64,000 nt of DNA from Haematobia irritans (lineage: Eukaryota > Arthropoda > Insecta > Diptera > Muscidae). The position numbers and the translations under genes were made by a program. The stretch covers positions 222,332,537 to 222,396,536 of the forward strand of contig NC_134397.1 in the NCBI RefSeq assembly GCF_050003625.1, read 5' to 3'. The notes beneath the pieces were generated by a model. It was not told where the DNA came from. It saw nothing but the letters and a program-made list of their open reading frames with translations, and made no database searches. This document shows, piece by piece, positions 21,116 through 32,999 of the stretch (position 1 is the first letter of the stretch; each line of letters starts with the position of its first letter).

Positions 21116-24100
21116 ACTTTTATAGAAAATTTCATTTCTATAGGAAATTTTCCTAAAATTTCATTAGTAATGAAAATTTCTCAAAATTTTGTTTCTATAG
21201 AAAATTTTGTCAAAATTTTATTTCTATAGAAAATTTTGTCAAAATTTTATTTCTATAGAAAATTTTGTCAAAATTTTATTTCTATAGAAAATTTTGTCAA
21301 AATTTTATTTCTATAGAAAATTTTGTCAAAATTTTATTTCTATAGAAAATTTTGTCAAAATTTTACTTCTATAGAAAATTTTGTCAAAGTTTTATTTCTA
21401 TAGAAAATTTTGTCAAAATTTTATTTCCATAGAAAATTTTGTCAACATTTTATTTCTATAGAAAATTTTGTTTCTGTAGACATTTTTTTCATTTCTATAG
21501 AAAGTTTTGTCATAATTTTCTATAAAAAATTTTGTCAAAATTTTATTTCTATAGAAAATTTTGTAAAAATTTTATTTCTATAAAAAATTTTGTCAACATT
21601 TTATTTCTATAGAAAATTTTGTAAAAATTTTATTTCTATAGAAAATTTTGTCAAAATTTTGTTTCCATAAAAAATTTTGTCAAAATTTTATTTCTATTGA
21701 AAATGTTGTCAAAATTTTATTTCTATAGAAAATTTTGTTTCTGTAGACATTTTTTTCATTTCTATAGAAAATTTTGTCAAAATTTTGTTTCATTTCTATA
21801 GAAAATTTTGTTTCATTTCTATAGAAAATTTTGTTTCTGTAGAAAATTTTGTCAAAATTTTGTCAAAATTTTATTTCTATAAAAAATTTTGTCAAAATTG
21901 TATTTCTATAGAAAATTTTGTCAACATTTTATTTCTACAGAAAATTTTCTCAAAATTACATTTCTATAGAAAATGTTGTCAAAATTTCATTTCTTTTGGA
22001 AATTTGGTCAAAATTTTATATCTACAGAAATTTTCCCAAAATGTTATTTTTATACAAAATTTTGCCAATTTTTCATTTCTATAAGAAATCTTGTAAAATT
22101 TTCATGTTTATAGAAAATTTTCTGAAAATTTTATTTCTATAATTTTTTTTTCAAAATTTCATTTCTATAAAAAATTTCCTCAAAATTTTATTTCTATAGG
22201 AAATTTTATCAAAATTTCATTTCTATTGGAAATTTTAGGCAAAATTTTATTTCTATAGAAAATGTTGTAAAAATTTTATTTCTATAAAAAATTTTGTCAA
22301 AATTTTATTTCTATAGAAAATTTTGTAAAAATTTTATTTCTATAGAAAATTTTGTCAAAATTTTGTTTCCATAAAAAATTTTGTCAAAATTTTATTTCTA
22401 TTGAAAATGTTGTCAAAATTTTATTTCTATAGAAAATTTTGTTTCTGTAGACATTTTTTTCATTTCTATAGAAAATTTTGTTTCTGTAGAAAATTTTGTC
22501 AAAATTTTGTTTCTATAAAAAATTTTGTCAAAATTTTATTTCTATAAAAAATTTTTTCAAAATTTTATTTCTATAGAAAATTTTGTCAAAATTTTATTTC
22601 TATAGAAAATGTTGTCAACATTTTATTTCTACAGAAAATTTTCTCAAAATTACATTTCTATAGAAAATTTTGTCAAAATTTCATTTCTATTGGAAATTTG
22701 GTCAAAATTTTATATCTACAGGAAATTTTCCCAAAACGTTATTTTTATACAAAATTTTGCCAATTTTTCATTTCTATAAGAAATCTTGTAAAATTTTCAT
22801 GTTTATAGAAAATTTTCTGAAAATTTTATTTCTATAATTTTTTTTCAAAATTTTATTTCTATAAAAAATTTCCTCAAAATTTTATTTCTATAGAAAATTG
22901 TATCAAAATTTCATTTCTATTGGAAATTTTGGGCAAAATTTTATTTCTATAGAAAATTTTTTCCAAAATGCTATTTTTATAAAAATTTTTGCCAAGTTAT
23001 CATTTTTATAAGAAATCTTTTCAAAATTTCATGTGTATAGAAAATTTTCTCAAAATTTTATTTCTATAATTTTTTTCTTCGAAATTTTGTTATATTATTA
23101 TTTTGTCTAAATTTTATTATTTTGTCTAAGTGAGTCTGAAGCTAGTCGGGCTGCCACTTTAACCTTATTTCTATAAAAAATTTCCTCAAAATTTTATTTC
23201 TATAGAAAATTTTATCAAAATTTCATTTATATTGGAAATTTTGGGCAAAATTTTATTTCTATAGAAAATTTTTTCCAAAATGCTATTTTTATAAAAATTT
23301 TTGCCAAGTTTTCATTTTTATAAGAAATCTTTTCAAAATTTCATGTGTATAGAAAATTTTGTAAAAATTTTATTTCTATAGAAAATTTTGTCAAAATTTT
23401 GTTTCCATAAAAAATTTTGTCAAAATTTTATTTCTATTGAAAATGTTGTCAAAATTTTATTTCTATAGAAAATTTTGTTTCTGTAGACATTTTTTTCATT
23501 TCTATAGAAAATTTTGTTTCTGTAGAAAATTTTGTCAAAATTTTGTTTCTATAAAAAATTTTGTCAAAATTTTATTTCTATAAAAAATTTTTTCAAAATT
23601 TTATTTCTATAGAAAATTTTGTCAAAATTTTATTTCTATAGAAAATGTTGTCAACATTTTATTTCTACAGAAAATTTTCTCAAAATTACATTTCTATAGA
23701 AAATTTTGTCAAAATTTCATTTCTATTGGAAATTTGGTCAAAATTTTATATCTACAGGAAATTTTCCCAAAACGTTATTTTTATACAAAATTTTGCCAAT
23801 TTTTCATTTCTATAAGAAATCTTGTAAAATTTTCATGTTTATAGAAAATTTTCTGAAAATTTTATTTCTATAATTTTTTTTCAAAATTTTATTTCTATAA
23901 AAAATTTCCTCAAAATTTTATTTCTATAGAAAATTGTATCAAAATTTCATTTCTATTGGAAATTTTGGGCAAAATTTTATTTCTATAGAAAATTTTTTCC
24001 AAAATGCTATTTTTATAAAAATTTTTGCCAAGTTATCATTTTTATAAGAAATCTTTTCAAAATTTCATGTGTATAGAAAATTTTCTCAAAATTTTATTTC

Positions 24101-24990
24101 TATAATTTTTTTCTTCGAAATTTTGTTATATTATTATTTTGTCTAAATTTTATTATTTTGTCTAAGTGAGTCTGAAGCTAGTCGGGCTGCCACTTTAACC
24201 TTATTTCTATAAAAAATTTCCTCAAAATTTTATTTCTATAGAAAATTTTATCAAAATTTCATTTATATTGGAAATTTTGGGCAAAATTTTATTTCTATAG
24301 AAAATTTTTTCCAAAATGCTATTTTTATAAAAATTTTTGCCAAGTTTTCATTTTTATAAGAAATCTTTTCAAAATTTCATGTGTATAGAAAATTTTCTCA
24401 AAATTTTATTTCGAAATTTTGTTATATTATTATTTTGTCTAAATTTTATTATTTTGTCTAAGTGAGTCTGAAGCTAGTCGGGCTGCCACTTTAACCTTAT
24501 TTCTATAAAAAATTTCCTCAAAATTTTATTTCTATAGTAAATTTCCCCAAAATTTCATTTCTTTAGGAAATTTTCTCAAAATTTCATTTCTATAGGAAAT
24601 TTTTTGTCAAAATTTCATTTCTAAAAGAAATTTGGTCAAAACTTTATTTCTTTAGGCTATAGAAAATTTTCTCAAAAATTTATTTTTCTTTTTTATTTTA
24701 TATTTTTATTTATTTTTTATTTTGTTTTTATTCTATAAAAAAAATTCTCAAAATGTTTTTCCTAAAGAATATTTTGTCATCAAAACATTGCAATTTTATT
24801 TTTCTCAAAATTTTATTTCTATATAATTTTTTTTAAAAAATTTCATTTCTATAGGAAATGTTGTATAAATATGTATACAACATATAGGGAAATTTTATTT
24901 CTATAAAAAATTTCACTGAGATTTTATTTCTATAGAAAATTTTCTCAATATTTTATTTCTATAGAAAATATTATCTAATTTTTATTTGCT
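21116..24990 (+). repeat. 29-bp AT satellite array with higher-order duplications
   Basis: The same 29-bp unit as at 8895-13890, almost perfect between about 21180 and 21450 (the youngest-looking part). Further right it forms higher-order repeats. The GTTTCCATAAAAAATTTTG motif occurs at 21661, 22365 and 23401. A SINE-tail segment (TCTAAGTGAGTCTGAAGC) recurs at about 23123, 24160 and 24456. It lies within the Toll intron. Confidence 0.92.
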
Positions 24991-25065
24991 TTTTGCAAAA
25001 TTGTATACATACAAAACCATTTTTTCTGATTCAATCACGATTACATTTAATTGATCGAATTACCC

Positions 25066-25286
25066 CCATTTTCATGAAGCTCCGTTAGTGCTCCGTTAAC
25101 TAACGAACTTTTTAACCGTACGAACTTTTTTTTTAACATAGCTGTCATCTTGCCTATATATTCCATATGCCAATTTGGAACTTAACTGCCGACAATTTTT
25201 CAGTTAAAGTTAACCGGAGTGAATATATTTGGAATTTACTTTTTGTTAACTGACAGTTAAAGTCTAACGGAGCTACATGAAAATGG
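25066..25286. mobile_element. Small TIR element (221 bp)
   Basis: Inverted ends CCATTTTCATGAAGCTCCGT (left) and CCATTTTCATGTAGCTCCGT (right, complemented). Secondary inverted motifs GTTAAC and AACTGACAGTTAA lie inside. There is no coding capacity and the flanking duplication is not clear. It is a MITE-like element in the Toll intron. Confidence 0.7.
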
Positions 25287-25317
25287 CCGTTAATGTTATA
25301 ATTGAAATGTCTTCAAT

Positions 25318-25530
25318 CACAGAAATGATAGCATCAATTTAAAAACTAATTGAAAGTCAATTAAAAAATTAATTGATTCAATTAAAAAATGAATTGATAC
25401 TATTAATATTTGTGATTGGTTTTTGTTTCAATTAAAAAATTTGTTAAATCAATTAAATTTTTAATTGAATATTTTTTAAAACGCAATTAAGACTTTAATT
25501 GGAAAAAATTTTGTTAACATTTTTTCTGTG
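25318..25530. mobile_element. Candidate MITE with CACAGAAA ends
   Basis: The left end is CACAGAAATGATAG; the right end complemented is CACAGAAAAAATGTTAAC. The interior has many CAATTAAAAAATTAATTG-type palindromic pieces. Flanking duplication was not found. It may be related to the CAC-ended elements at 3017 and 52782. Confidence 0.45.
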
Positions 25531-25767
25531 TACTACAGCTATTTTTTTCATTTTTTTTTTTAATTTTATTTAATTATTTAAGTCTATGGAAATACAACAG
25601 ACTACTTAGAACTAAAAATATATTAAATCCAGAATATTAACAAATTTAGAAAATTTATCAAATATATCAATATCCTCATTGGAGATATTATTAAATTCAG
25701 CCAATGCACGACTCATTGGTTCATTGGAACCATAATTAGTCCTATGACGGGGTATATGAAACAACTA

Positions 25768-27067
25768 AAGGGTGATACGGTCAAAATTTGGTCAATATAA
25801 ACTTGACGTATTTCTTTCAATTTTGCATTTAAAAAACCAGAACACCCCTCATTTTGAAGGTGTGTGTGTGTAGAATGTTGCTCCTATTTTGATTTTGGAA
25901 TTCACTCTTCAGTTGTCAAAATGCCGTCCAAGCAAGAATAGCAGCGTATCAAAATTTTGCTCGCGCATCGCGAAAATCCGAGCTACTCGCACGCAAAGCT
26001 GGTAAAATCGCTAAAAGTTGCCAAATCAACCGTTACAAATGTAATTAAAGTGTTTGGGGAACGTTTGTTGACAGCCAGGAAGTCTGGATCGGGGGGAAAT
26101 CGAAAACCAGAAGCCGCTGAGACGACAAAGAGAGTTGCCGGTAGTTTCAAGCGAAACCCTAACCTATCTCTCCGAGATGCCGCAAATAAGCTGGGTGTAT
26201 TGTCTACAAGCGTGCATCGAGCCAAAAAACGAGCCGGACTATCGACTTACAAGAAGGTAGTGACTCCAAATCGCGATGATCAACAAAATACGACGGCCAA
26301 AGCGCTATCCCGGAAGCTGTACACGACGATGCTGACGAAGTTTGACTGCGTGGTAATGGACGACGAAACCTACGTCAAAGCCGACTACAGGCAGCTTCCG
26401 GGACAGGAGTTTTATACGGCAAAAGGAAGGGGGAAGGTAGCAGATATTTTCAAGCACATAAAACTGTCAAAGTTCGCAAAGAAATATCTGGTTTGGCAAG
26501 CCATCTGTACCTGTGGCTTGAAAAGCAGCATTTTCATAGCTTCCGGGACTGTCAACCAAGAAATTTACGTGAAAGAGTGTTTGAATAAACGTCTGCTGCC
26601 TTTCCTGAAGAAACACGGTTGTTCCGTACTGTTTTGGCCAGATTTGACATCTTGCCATTACGGTAAAAAGGCCATGGAGTGGTACGCCACCAACAACGTG
26701 CAGGTGGTTCCCAGGGACAAGAACCCTCCCAACACGCCAGAGCTCCGTCCAATTGAGAAATACTGGGCTATTGTCAAGTGGAACCTAAAGAAGACCAAAA
26801 AAACTGCTAAGGACGAGCAGCAGTTCAAGGCAAACTGGCTTCCTGCGGCGAAGAAGGTGGACAAGGTGGATGTACAAAATCTTATGGCAGGTGTCAAGCG
26901 TGAGGCCCGGCAATTCGGATTTGGAAAAGCGAAAGCCTAACTGAATATTTTTCCTGAATTTTATACCAATTGAACTTGAAAAAGAAATTTAATTTGATAT
27001 TTTAAATAAACGATTTCACCGATTTACACGCGTTTTCCCTTGACCAAATTTTTACCGTATCACCCTT
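25768..27067 (+). mobile_element. DD37E Tc1/mariner-group transposon (1,300 bp)
   Basis: Inverted repeats of about 27 bp: AAGGGTGATACGGTCAAAAT at the left, complemented at the right as AAGGGTGATACGGTAAAAAT. TA duplications lie at 25766-25767 and 27068-27069. It carries one transposase frame and is inserted in an old LINE 3' end inside the Toll intron, opposite to the direction of Toll transcription. The sequence is well preserved, so it is probably among the younger insertions here. Confidence 0.93.
25921..26940 (+). pseudogene. DD37E transposase, one early stop codon
   Basis: The ATG is at 25921 and the frame runs to TAA at 26938-26940 (340 codons). The seventh codon, TAG at 25939-25941, interrupts it; a C-to-T change from CAG would explain it. 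Downstream the frame is open. The N-terminal third is a helix-turn-helix DNA-binding region (NPNLSLRDAANKLGVLSTSV). Catalytic residues, counted from the ATG, are D148 (VVMDDETYVK), D241 (LFWPDLTSCHY) and E279 (PELRPIEKYW). The last two are separated by 37 residues, which defines the DD37E family known from mosquitoes and other insects. The enzyme would cut and paste the element at TA sites. No ATG suitable for restart is found soon after the stop; a TTG at 25957 is the only near-start, so the copy is probably inactive. Confidence 0.88.
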
Positions 27068-27280
27068 TACTACGCAAAGTCCTAAGAGGAACCCTGAAGT
27101 GGATATTTTCAAGTAAATCCGGGCAATAGAAGTCACCAGAAATAAGTTTATAAATGAATGATAAAGACAAATAACAACGCATATTAGCCAAAGTTTTCAT
27201 ACGAATTATGAATTTTTTCATATGAATTTTGATTATTTTAAAATTAATTGCTAATTTGTTTAACCAAAAATTTTTCCTAC

Positions 27281-28563
27281 CTTGAAATCTCCGTCAATTG
27301 ATTGTGATCCAATTTCAGCGAAGTTAAACTCCACGTATTGTGGAATAAATCGTCTGGCAAGTTGGTCAATTGATTGTACGATAATTCCAATTGTTTCATA
27401 TTCACTTGACTTTCGAATAGTTCAGCTGGTAGTGTACCCAATTTATTGTTAGTTATCAAAACAGTTTCCAGACCGGTAGAATTGGTAAATAGATCTCCTG
27501 GCACAGATTCCAAATCCGATGTCAAACGTACTTCTTTCAAATGGGGTAAATTTGCCAAGAATCCACTTGGTAAACTTCTCAAAGGAACACGATTATTGGT
27601 CAGACGTATTAGTTTTAAATTTGGATTGCTTTTGAATAGACCCTCGGGTAATGAATGGAAGCGGTTATTATTCAAGCTTATGGTACTCAGATTGGGTAAA
27701 TATTCAAAGACATCATGTTGGAATGTTTCGATGCCATTATTGCTTAAATCCAATTCTTGCAATGAGGGGATACCCTCAAAAGTTTCCTTGGTTAGATTAC
27801 GTAATTCATTGCTCCAGAGATTCAAAACCTGTAATTTTTTCTGATTACGAAAAATTCCAGTGGGTAGAGATTTCAAATGATTATAGCCCAATTCGATAAA
27901 AATGAGATTCTCCAATTTAGCAAAAATATCAACTGGCAATTCGACATTATTTGATCGTAAATCTATCCAGGTTAAATTACGCAGGGAATTGTCGGAGAAT
28001 AAATCCTCGGGCATATGTAAAAGGCGCGAAGAACTAAATCTTAAACGTCCAAGACCATGAAGACCACTTAGATGCTCTCGCGTTATATTGGTGCCCAAAT
28101 CGTTATTGTTGTCAAATAATAGGGTTGTGTATTTCGTCACTCCCAACTGTTGCGGTATACTGGCAATGGACAAATGACCTGGCAAGGGACATCCCTGGAT
28201 TTGTACCTGTGTGGTATTACCTATGGCCATATTGGGCATTAGTTTATAATCCCTATAATTAATGTTATAGCATTCAATCATAACATGATCGCCGGTGCGT
28301 ATTTTAATTGTTATTTTGGGATCATTGACAGGACATTCAATTTGTATATCTGATAGAATGGGAGTACATTGACATTTAGATGTTGTTGAGAGTAGCATAC
28401 AATCTTCCCGTAATCGTGTTGTAGGATTTGCCGTGCTAACCTCAGTCCAATGTCTGGTCAAGCAGGTGAGTAAGAGAAGGCGGACAATTAGGCTGCTGGA
28501 GGGTAGTGGCATTGTGGTATTGAGTATAGACGTTCTTGAACGTCTGTTAGTTTTGAGATTCAT
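27281..28563 (-). CDS. Tl: Toll receptor, coding exon 1
   Basis: Encodes residues 1-427 plus two bases of codon 428. The first ATG on this reading is at 28563-28561. The frame is open upstream for eight more codons without an ATG, so 28563 is the best start. A second methionine 17 codons later directly precedes the hydrophobic signal-peptide core (LIVRLLLLTCL) and is an alternative start. After the signal comes a cysteine-rich N-terminal cap (CQCTPILSDIQIECP) and then tandem LRRs with the LxxLxLxxNxL pattern (for example LQVLNLWSNELRNL, LQELDLSNNGIETF). The exon ends TCAAG followed by the donor GTAGGA at 27280. The ligand-binding ectodomain lies here. LRR proteins are common, but the in-frame join to the TIR exon makes Toll the only sensible reading. 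Confidence 0.94.
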
Positions 28564-28636
28564 AACTTTGGCAATGTTTGCTATCAATTTTTTTTTTGAT
28601 ATGGTGGTTTACAGCAATTATTTAAATTAATTTAAT
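28564..28636 (-). promoter_or_regulatory. Possible 5' UTR start of Toll coding exon, 3' splice site at 28637
   Basis: On the minus strand TTTTCTCATTTCAG ends at 28637 and precedes 73 bp leading to the Toll start codon. The pyrimidine-rich tract and AG suggest that a 5' non-coding exon lies further upstream. No ATG occurs between this site and 28563. Transcript data would be needed to confirm it. Confidence 0.4.
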
Positions 28637-28639
28637 CTG

Positions 28640-30628
28640 AAATGAGAAAAAAATAGAAGAAAATATGTAAGTAAAGATGGTTTGAAAATGTGCTAGAATA
28701 AATGACAGCCTAAAAGTATACATCAATAATGGGATTTTGTACAACCCCCAATTGTAGGGTAAATTACAATTATTCTAAATAATTGAAATTTTATTTCAAT
28801 TATTGCATTAAATTAAATGAAATAAAATTAATTTAAATGTAATCCATCTGAAATATTATTAATTTAAGTAAACTAAAACAAATTAAACATAAGAAAATTG
28901 AATTAACGTTTAATTAATTGGAATTAGATCAATCAAAAAATATTAAAATATAATAAAATGATTTAAATGAATTCAAATAAAATTAAACTGGATTCATAAT
29001 ATTTAATAATACAAAAATAGTGAAATTAATTTTAATTAAATTGAAAAATAGAGCAATTTTATTTATTATTTATTAAAATTTATTTAAAAAAACATATAGC
29101 ACTAGCTAGAAAGGCTAAACTAAACCACATTTTTTGTCTTCTGAAGATCAAATTTATTTCTCTTATAACCTACATTTATATCCCTTTACAGTATGCAATA
29201 TTTTTTTGTTTATCTCCCATTAAGGTATGCAATACCTTGTGAATTGCAATTACTTTTCAATTTCCACAATTTATTTTCCATTAAGCATAACTATTTCCTA
29301 AAGGTGAACCCTGTTTTTTTTACTTTTGCTTCCTACTACACGTTTGTATTTATTTTGCAACACAAATACACATTTCAATTTCGTGGTTGACCCCAAGGGT
29401 ATTCTTTTCTCTAATTTGGGTTGAAACAAGTATTTTATCGCTATCATTTTTTAACTATTGTGGTAGCACAAAAATGAGGGAAAATATTATTTTCCACTAT
29501 ATTCTGTAATAAAAACCATAAACAAGTAATTTTTTCTTAATACTTTTGTTAAAAAACAAAAATATGAAATATTTCTCCTTTCCCCCATTCCTTATGAATT
29601 GTTTATATACTCATTCTTGGCTAAAAGAAAGTAATTTTATAAACGAGAAGACAAAAATGAAAAAATAAAAAAAAAAAAACCAACACTCAGAAATGAATGA
29701 AACATTTAACAAATAACTTTTTGCTGCATAGCCTCAGGCGTTTGGAAAAAATATAGTGAAATGCCAGGAAATGAGATTGTGTTTGAGTTTTCTTAAAACT
29801 TTCTAAGGTAAAAGAACTAGCGAGGCCATGAGGGCATGAATGAATGTAGAGAAAAAATTTATTTGGGTTAACCCTAAAGTCTGCAATTATAATTCTTAAG
29901 TTTTTTTTTGCCTCCTTCTTGTGTATAATAAGGCTAATTTTTTTGTCATTAGCCAAGTAATGCCGTTAAAATGTTTCTTAAGAGAATTGCCAACACTTAA
30001 GCTCCCAGTTACCCCATAGAGGTTTGAAGCCTTTCTTTATAAGGATAATTGTCCGTCCGTCGTCTCTACTTTGTATGTGTCAGCTGTCATATCCGCCTAC
30101 AACAAAAGTTTCTAAAGTTACTTGAGATATTTTTTTTGCTGTTTTGTTGCTTGGCCGTTTCCTTTTACAGCTTGTGTTGTTTTAAGTGCTGTTGAACTTT
30201 TAGCTGGCATTAGATGAAGAAAGGCGTAAATGAAAAATAAAAAAAAAACAACATCCACTTATTAATTTCAGCGTGTTTAGCAATTAATAAAGGCGTTAAA
30301 GAGGTACAATTTTATTTTGTATTTAATTTGTGTAATTAAAAGCTTAAGTAATTTCTTATGAAAGAAAATATGCAGTTAAATGCTTTTCTTATGAAAGAAA
30401 CAATAGGCTAAACAAGAAAAAGAATGAATGAATAATTAAAATAGCTAATTTGAAATATCAAAAATTAATGTGAAAATTTTTACATTTTACAATTACTAAT
30501 TGTGTATAATTAGCATTATCATTTTTATTAAAAAAGTTTACATATAGATTTTGAAAAGGTGGCATAAATAGTGGCATGTATAGATTATAAATCCCCATCG
30601 AAATATATGGATATGCTATTTGAAAAAA
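28640..30628. other. 5' flank of Toll, AT-rich, no gene recognised
   Basis: Contains a low-complexity AATTAAAT-type stretch (about 28740-29090). It would hold the Toll promoter or upstream non-coding exon, but no promoter element can be picked with confidence. The small open frames at 29193-29956 are in T-rich sequence and unsupported. Confidence 0.45.
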
Positions 30629-32289
30629 AACAAGTACATACGGCCGCAAGTTCGGCCAGGCCGAATCTTATGTACCCACCACCATGGATTGCGTAGAAAC
30701 TTCTACTTCTACTGTGATTTAGTCCATACATGGTATATATTAGACAAAAAAGTTATGTATAGTTAAGTCTACAAATAATTACGAATCGATATGGACTTTT
30801 TGTACGTAGAGAGCCAGAATTGAAATATGGGGGTCGCTTATATGGGGGCTATATACAATTATGAACTTGATATGGACCAATTTTTGTGTGATTGGGGATC
30901 GATTTATCTGAGGGCCATATATAACTATAGACCGATATGGACCTAATTGGGCATGGTTGTTAACGACCATATACTAGCACAATGTACCAACTCACTCGGA
31001 TGAAATTTGATCCTCCAAGAGGTTCCAAAACCAAATCTCGGGATCGGTTTATATGGGGCTATGTACGATTATGGACTGATATGGACCACTGTTGACATGG
31101 TTGTTAGATATCATATACTACCACCACGTACCAAATTTCAAGCAGATCGGATGAATTTTGCTTCTCCAAAAGGCACCGGAGGTCAAATCTGGGGATCGGT
31201 TTATATGGGAGCTATATATAATTATGGACTGATAGGAACCAATTCCTGCATGGTTGTTGGATACAATATACTAACATCACGTACCAAATTTCAACCGAAT
31301 GGCAAGAATTTTGCTCTTCCAAGGGGCTCTGGAGGTCAAATCTGGGGAACGGTTTATATGGGGCCTATATATAATTATGGACCGATATCGACCAATTTTT
31401 GCATGGGAGTTTGAGGCCACATATTAACACCACATACCAAATTTCAACTGAATCAGATGAATTTTGGTCTTCCAAGAGGTTCCGGAGATCAAATCTGGTG
31501 ATCGGTTTATATGGGGGCTATATATAATTATGAACCGATGTGGACCAATTTTTGCATGGTTGTTATAGACCATATACTAACATCACATACAAAATTTCAG
31601 CCGGATAGGATGAAATTTGCTTCTCTTAGAGGCCTCGCAAGCCAAATCGGGGGATCGGTTTATATGGGGGCTATATATAATTATGGACCGATGTGGACCA
31701 ATTTTTGCATGGTTGTTAGAGACCATATACTGACACCATGTACCAAATTTCAGCCGGATCGGATGAAATTTGCTTCTCTTAGGGGCCTCGCAAGCCAAAT
31801 CGGGGGATCGGTTTATATGGGGGCTATATATAATTATGGACCGATGTGGACCAATTTGTGCATGGTTGTTAGAGACCATATACTAACACCATGTACCAAA
31901 TTTCAGCCGGATCGGATGAAATTTGCTTCTCTTAGAGGCCTCGCAAGCCAAATTTTGGGGTCCGTTTATATGGGGGCTATACGTAAAAGTGGACCGATAT
32001 GGCCCATTTGCAATACCATCCGACCTACATCAATAACAACTACTTGTGCCAAGTTTCAAGTCGATAGCTTGTTTCGTTCGGAAGTTAGCGTGATTTCAAC
32101 AGACGGACGGACGGACGGACGGACGGACGGACGGACGGACGGACGGACGGACGGACATGCTCAGATCGACTCAGAATTTCACCACGACCCAGAATATATA
32201 TACTTTATGGGGTCTTAGAGCAATATTTCGATGTGTTACAAACGGAATGACAAAGTTAATATACCCCCCATCCTATGGTGGTGGGTATA
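30629..32289 (-). mobile_element. mini-me/DINE-like element, complete, inverted
   Basis: Reads in the opposite orientation to the copies at 36765 and 38799. At the left are ACAAGTACATAC and the TTCGGCC..GGCCGAA hairpin. Diverged 153-bp modules fill the middle. At the right are a (GGAC)n tract, TATATATACTTTA, and ACCCACCACCATAGG on the complement. The plus strand is open through several modules (31007-31414 and 31511-32218) with a 51-residue repeat containing GGSVYMGAIYNYGPMW. This is a different subfamily from the 36765 copy. Confidence 0.8.
32102..32156. repeat. (GGAC)n microsatellite
   Basis: Pure tetranucleotide run, the complement of the GTCC/GTCY tract of mini-me/DINE-like elements. It marks the 5' side of this inverted copy. 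Confidence 0.95.
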
Positions 32290-32999
32290 AAAAATCATAG
32301 CATGGTTCGACAGTTTCAATAAAATGGCACAAAAGTCGTAATTCTAAAAGAAATTACCAGAAATTGGTTTTAGGCTCATCCAAATTTATAAATAATAAAA
32401 AGAAACTGGTATATGAAAACATACCTTTTTTTAATTATGAGTGACATTTTTTGTGATTGGTTATGAAATTTTTATAGTGAGAGATTTTCAAACAGAACCC
32501 TAATGGAGGGAATTAGAAGTTGAGAATTTCTAAGTGCTATTGTTTCTGTTTGTGATATTTTGAAAATAATCGCTTTATCCTGTAATATTTTATGATGATA
32601 TTGAAAACGACAGCCATACCAAGATTAAGACTATAAGACTATAAGTGTCTAAAAAATAATTGAATTGTTGTGTCTATCAATCGATTTGGGAAATCTTTGC
32701 TAATGCCATGGTGTTGTTTCAATATTTCACTGTAAGCCTAAAAGTAGGCAAATATTATTAAGAAAAATGTTGAAAGTAGTCTAACAGGGTGACTCAAAAC
32801 AAGTAATATTAAAAATATTGCGGAAAATAGTAATTTCGAATAGGCTCCCGGAAATATTTTGATCAAGTAATTGCGAGAAATTGTAATTTCGAAAGGGCTC
32901 CAAATGAGTAACGACAATGATTACACTAAGTGAATGTCGAGTTTAATCACTTTTAAATAAAAAAAGAGACTGTTGAGATGCACTGTATAACTAAATTTA
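32290..32999. other. AT-rich spacer, nothing recognised
   Basis: No gene. A short direct repeat of the phrase GTAATTTCGAA followed by GGCTCC occurs at about 32842 and 32890. Confidence 0.45.

Larger units (their letters stand above)
25560..27140 (-). pseudogene. 3' end of a non-LTR retrotransposon, split by a DNA transposon
   Basis: On the minus strand, 27140-27070 continued by 25765-25560 gives a broken frame with HFRVP and then RTNYGSNEPMSRALAEFN. This is the kind of C-terminal sequence found after the reverse transcriptase of Jockey/I-type LINEs. A T-rich run at 25551-25562 would be the poly(A) tail. The DD37E transposon (25768-27067) sits inside. Frameshifts show that it is dead. The exact clade is uncertain. 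Confidence 0.6.
19507..27280 (-). other. Tl: Toll intron (7,774 bp)
   Basis: Bounded by GTAGGA on the 5' side and TTTATTTCCAG on the 3' side, phase 2. It contains a strong hairpin (19705-19760), a Tc1-like MITE, a long 29-bp satellite array with amplified SINE tails, two further small TIR elements, a LINE 3' end and a DD37E transposon. Most of the intron is repeat-derived. Confidence 0.9.

Noticed and set aside
21785..22142. Open frames made of FYFYRKF and ISIENFVKILFL repeats (also at 13240, 49271 and 57079)
   Set aside because: Direct translation of the 29-bp satellite running through its phases. The third phase contains TAG, so these frames are short by-products.
26467..26897. Minus-strand open frames across the DD37E transposase
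   Set aside because: Shadows of the transposase coding strand, with no features of their own.
27446..27899. Plus-strand open frames opposite Toll exon 1
   Set aside because: Antisense shadows of the LRR coding sequence.
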